A program made the translations under genes and the position numbers. From positions 1 to 7,530 of the forward strand of contig USAX01000092.1 in NCBI GenBank assembly GCA_900552705.1: 7,530 bases of DNA, read 5' to 3'. The DNA comes from an uncultured Collinsella sp. Lineage in GTDB: Bacteria; Actinomycetota; Coriobacteriia; Coriobacteriales; Coriobacteriaceae. This document shows, one piece after another, positions 5,532 through 7,530 of the stretch; position 1 is the first letter of the stretch, and each line of letters opens with the position of its first letter. Below the pieces are notes generated by a model. It was not told where the DNA came from. It did no database searches and saw nothing but the letters and a program-made list of their open reading frames with translations.

Positions 5532-5954
5532 CTAGGCTCGTCCGCGCAGTTTGATGTCTAGAATGTCATCGAAATCGATGGCGATGTCTTTGAGCTTGAG
5601 GAGCTTGAAGGCAGGGAGTGCCTCGTCGAGGATGCCGGTGCGGGAGCGATAGCCGTACGTATCGTAATAGGTCACGCGGAGCAGGTCTCCGCGCTTGAGG
5701 CCCTCGAGCTTTTTCGAAAGCTCGAGGGCTTTTTCTTCCGTGAGCTCACACTTGGGCTCGATGGTGATTTCTTGCTTACGTACGAGCTCGTAGTACCCCG
5801 TGAGGGCGGCGAAGGGCATAAACTGCGCGGCGCGTCCGGCGCGAACGGCGCCGTTGGCCGTGAGGTTGGGGTCGGCGGCGCGGCGTCTTCCCTCAGGGTC
5901 GGCCAGGCGTTCGAAGGCGGTGGGCGGGCGCATGGGTTGCTTTGGTTTAGGCAC
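5532..5954 (-). CDS. YolD-like family protein
   Basis: A 140-residue cytoplasmic protein of the YolD-like group, which accompanies UvrX/YqjH-type Y-family polymerases in Gram-positive bacteria and is thought to act with them in DNA-damage tolerance; the mechanism is not established. Seen: RAAQFMPFAALTGYYELV (41-58), the usual core, a charged helix EEKALELSKKLEGLKRGD (73-90), and the C-terminal YYDTYGYRSRTGILD...FDDILDIKL. The N-terminus is Pro/Arg-rich. The start is the GTG at 5954, with GGAGG 5 nt upstream inside the polymerase gene. The gene overlaps the polymerase end by 8 nt, so the two are translationally coupled. A later ATG at 5933 is possible but has no such ribosome site. The gene converges with the HMA gene, with 26 nt between the stops. 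Bases 5700-5737 encode residues 74-85 and also form a + strand terminator. Confidence 0.9.
   Translation of the reverse strand: MPKPKQPMRPPTAFERLADPEGRRRAADPNLTANGAVRAGRAAQFMPFAALTGYYELVRKQEITIEPKCELTEEKALELSKKLEGLKRGDLLRVTYYDTYGYRSRTGILDEALPAFKLLKLKDIAIDFDDILDIKLRGRA
5700..5737 (+). terminator. Intrinsic terminator for + strand transcripts inside the yolD-like gene
   Basis: GCCCTCGAGCTTT (5700-5712), a TTCG tetraloop (5713-5716) and the perfect complement (5717-5729) form a 13-bp hairpin, followed by TTTTTCTT (5730-5737). On the + strand this is a near-ideal intrinsic terminator. On the minus strand, the coding strand of yolD, the hairpin is not followed by U residues, so the gene can be read through. 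The nearest + strand gene is the HMA gene, ending about 195 nt upstream, which has no other terminator. Confidence 0.72.
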
Positions 5955-7452
5955 GGTGTCCTCCGACCTGATCGTTGCGTTCGCGTGCGGTGGCGCCGGC
6001 GGTAAAGCTCAGCCCCTTGACGAGCGCGTTTTTGCCGTATTTGCCCTTTACGGCCAGGACGGCACGGGCCAGCTCGCGCTCGCGCTCATCGGCCTCGACA
6101 TCGCTAAATAGATCGATGGTGGCAAACTCCTCCGGCATGAGGTTGCCAAATCCCAGGTTGATGCGCTTGACCGGTCGTTTGGGATCGACCGTTTGTGCCC
6201 AAAGGTCATCGAAATAGCCCATGATCTTCTTAAACGAATTGGTGCGCTCGGGCAGCTTGCGCGAGGCGTTGGAGTGCGCAAAGAGGGCAGCATAGCCACC
6301 GCGCGGTTTGCCGCCGTGTTCGCCCACAAAGATGCCATCGATTGCCTGCGCCTCGCGCACCAGACGGCGCCGTTCGTCATCGCGCTGGACGGGCTTGGGC
6401 GCACGGGGCGCGAGCTCGGGACCGGCGGTTGCGGTGGGTTCGATACTCGACGTGCTCGAGCGCAGGTGTCCGCAGCCGTCTATATACTGCGCCGTGCCGC
6501 TGGCGTCGAGGCGGCGTATGTCGGCGCGCTCGCTTGCGTAGCCCACAAAGAGCGAGATGCTGTCGCAGACCACGTGCTTATCGACCAAGTCCAGTACGGC
6601 GGCATCGACCATTTCACGCAAGACGGTGTAGGCCTGCTCGTAGGCATAGCCCTTCGAGAGCACCTGCCCTGTGGTGGTCGAGGTCGCTTGCGGGCGATAG
6701 GCTTGGATATCGGCGATGGTTGTCGGCTCACGCCCGAAGGCGTGGTCGATCAGATACTCGGCATTGACGCCGAGCTCATCGTAAAGCAGGTTTTCGTCGA
6801 GCGCGGCGACGCCCATCAGGTCGTAGACGCCGTACTTTTCGAGACGGGCCGCCACGCCGGGGCCGATGCCCCAGATGTCGGTGATGGGGCGATGGGGCCA
6901 GATCTCCTTGCGAAAGGTCTCGTCATCGAGTTTGCCGATGCGACTGGGCACGTGCTTGGCGGTGATATCGAGTGCTACCTTGGCCTGGAATAGGTTGGGG
7001 CCGATGCCGACCGTCGCCGTGATGCCGGTGCGCGCGAGGACCTCGTCGCGCAGCATGCAGGCGAAGTCTTCCGCATCGGTGTGATAGAGGTCCAGATAGG
7101 GTGTCACGTCGATAAAGCACTCGTCAATTGAGTAGACGTGAATGTCTTGCGGACTGACGTATTCCAGGTAGATACCGTAGATTTGCGCCGACACCTCCAT
7201 GTAGTGCTGCATGCGCGGTACGGCCTTGATGTAGTCGATGCCATCGGGAATCTCGAACAGACGGCAGCGGTTGTGGATGCCGAGGTCTTTCATAGCCTGC
7301 GTGATGGCGAGGCAGATGGTCGTGCGCCCGCGCGATTCGTCGGCAACGACCAGGCATGTCGTGAGTGGGTCGAGCCCGCGGTCGACGCACTCGACACTGG
7401 CGTAGAACGTCTTAAGGTCGATGCAGATATAGGTATGTTGCCCGTGCTCCAC
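5947..7452 (-). CDS. Y-family translesion DNA polymerase (UvrX/ImpB/MucB type)
   Basis: A 501-residue error-prone polymerase that copies past DNA lesions. Palm motifs: IDLKTFYASVE (11-21, catalytic Asp12, probable steric-gate Tyr17) and VYSIDECFIDVTPYL (106-120, catalytic Asp110-Glu111). Then TVGIGPNLFQAKVALDITAK (147-166) and the thumb helix-hairpin-helix ITDIWGIGPGVAARLEKYGV (190-209). The little-finger domain starts near 255. The C-terminus GKNALVKG...ATARERNDQVGGHR is typical of Gram-positive UvrX-like enzymes. TIDLFSD (445-451) could be a beta-clamp binding motif. Residues about 313-400 are Pro/Arg/Ala-rich and look like an insertion in the little finger. I choose the GTG at 7452, with GGGAGGG 5 nt upstream; a GTG at 7473 (508 residues) lacks a ribosome site and lies inside a LexA-like box. 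It is the first gene of an SOS-type operon with the YolD-like gene. Confidence 0.95.
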   Translation of the reverse strand: MEHGQHTYICIDLKTFYASVECVDRGLDPLTTCLVVADESRGRTTICLAITQAMKDLGIHNRCRLFEIPDGIDYIKAVPRMQHYMEVSAQIYGIYLEYVSPQDIHVYSIDECFIDVTPYLDLYHTDAEDFACMLRDEVLARTGITATVGIGPNLFQAKVALDITAKHVPSRIGKLDDETFRKEIWPHRPITDIWGIGPGVAARLEKYGVYDLMGVAALDENLLYDELGVNAEYLIDHAFGREPTTIADIQAYRPQATSTTTGQVLSKGYAYEQAYTVLREMVDAAVLDLVDKHVVCDSISLFVGYASERADIRRLDASGTAQYIDGCGHLRSSTSSIEPTATAGPELAPRAPKPVQRDDERRRLVREAQAIDGIFVGEHGGKPRGGYAALFAHSNASRKLPERTNSFKKIMGYFDDLWAQTVDPKRPVKRINLGFGNLMPEEFATIDLFSDVEADERERELARAVLAVKGKYGKNALVKGLSFTAGATARERNDQVGGHRA

Positions 7453-7466
7453 CCGTGCCCTCCCAT

Positions 7467-7480
7467 CAAACACATGTTCT
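7467..7480. promoter_or_regulatory. LexA-like SOS box 2 (weaker)
   Basis: On the minus strand AGAACATGTGTTTG (7480-7467) fits the Gram-positive SOS pattern CGAACRNRYGTTYG at 13 of 14 positions. It is 17 bp (centre to centre) from box 1 and lies just before the Shine-Dalgarno sequence of the polymerase gene. A tandem box could strengthen repression; it may also be chance. Confidence 0.45.
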
Positions 7481-7500
7481 TATCGAATACCTGTTCGATA
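7481..7500. promoter_or_regulatory. LexA-like SOS box 1
   Basis: Read on the minus strand, CGAACAGGTATTCG (7497-7484) matches the Gram-positive/mycobacterial LexA pattern CGAAC-N4-GTTCG in 9 of 10 fixed positions. The arms TATCGAA (7481-7487) and TTCGATA (7494-7500) are a perfect inverted repeat. The box starts at the last bases of the -10 and covers the transcription start, so LexA would block the operon until DNA damage. Confidence 0.75.
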
Positions 7501-7526
7501 ATACCCGCTCGCCCAGACATCGTCAA
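7498..7526 (-). promoter_or_regulatory. Promoter of the polymerase-YolD operon
   Basis: On the minus strand a -35 TTGACG (7526-7521) and a -10 TATTAT (7503-7498) are separated by exactly 17 bp, a near-consensus sigma-70 promoter. Transcription would begin near 7491, about 40 nt before the GTG at 7452 and inside the LexA-like box. A strong promoter covered by an operator is the expected design for a DNA-damage-inducible gene. Confidence 0.75.
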
Positions 7527-7530
7527 AACC

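Noticed and set aside
7453..7473. GTG at 7473 as the start of the polymerase
   Set aside because: There is no ribosome site upstream and it lies within the second LexA-like box. The GTG at 7452 has GGGAGGG at 5 nt. It remains possible, adding only 7 residues.
7290..7526. Minus-strand frame of 78 codons at the right edge
   Set aside because: It overlaps the promoter and the polymerase in another frame, and its start would lie at the -35, upstream of the transcription start.

Overview
The window is GC-rich, densely packed bacterial DNA. It most likely comes from a gut actinobacterium of the class Coriobacteriia (Collinsella-like). This is inferred from codon usage, GTG/TTG starts, the gene set (YolD plus a UvrX-type polymerase, DUF3793 plus flavodoxin) and a Gram-positive-style LexA box. 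No marker gene fixes the taxon. There is no sign of a phage, transposon, CRISPR array or RNA gene.

Left part, + strand (1-3720): the 3' end of nfo (endonuclease IV) is followed by a complete polar amino-acid ABC importer. It consists of a lipoprotein binding protein (556-1416), a permease (1533-2894) and an ATPase (2907-3659). The importer has a near-consensus promoter and a leader hairpin upstream, a hairpin that may attenuate between the binding protein and the permease, and a strong terminator after the ATPase. The permease carries an unusual secreted N-terminal domain of about 160 residues ahead of its membrane core.

Middle part (3776-5505): a minus-strand operon of a DUF3793 protein and a short-chain flavodoxin is divergent from a small + strand membrane protein. 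That protein joins a single membrane helix and a Cys-Cys segment to a heavy-metal-associated (HMA) domain. The 175-bp divergent region holds a good minus-strand promoter framed by two inverted CCTAGG-centred sites. Near the probable start site of the HMA gene there is a separate CCCCATGGGG palindrome resembling a CsoR-type copper operator. Together this looks like a small metal and redox homeostasis locus.

Right part, minus strand (5532-7530): an SOS-type mutagenesis operon, with a Y-family DNA polymerase (UvrX/ImpB/MucB type) overlapping a YolD-like gene by 8 nt. Its promoter (TTGACG-17-TATTAT) is followed at once by a LexA-like box, and a second, weaker box lies just upstream of the start codon. 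An almost ideal intrinsic terminator for the opposite (+) strand is embedded inside the yolD-like coding sequence; it probably ends transcripts from the HMA gene.

Most genes belong to known families. The best candidates for something not yet described are the permease ectodomain, the two-operator divergent metal/redox control region, and the terminator written inside a coding sequence. No gap longer than 300 bases lacks a gene.
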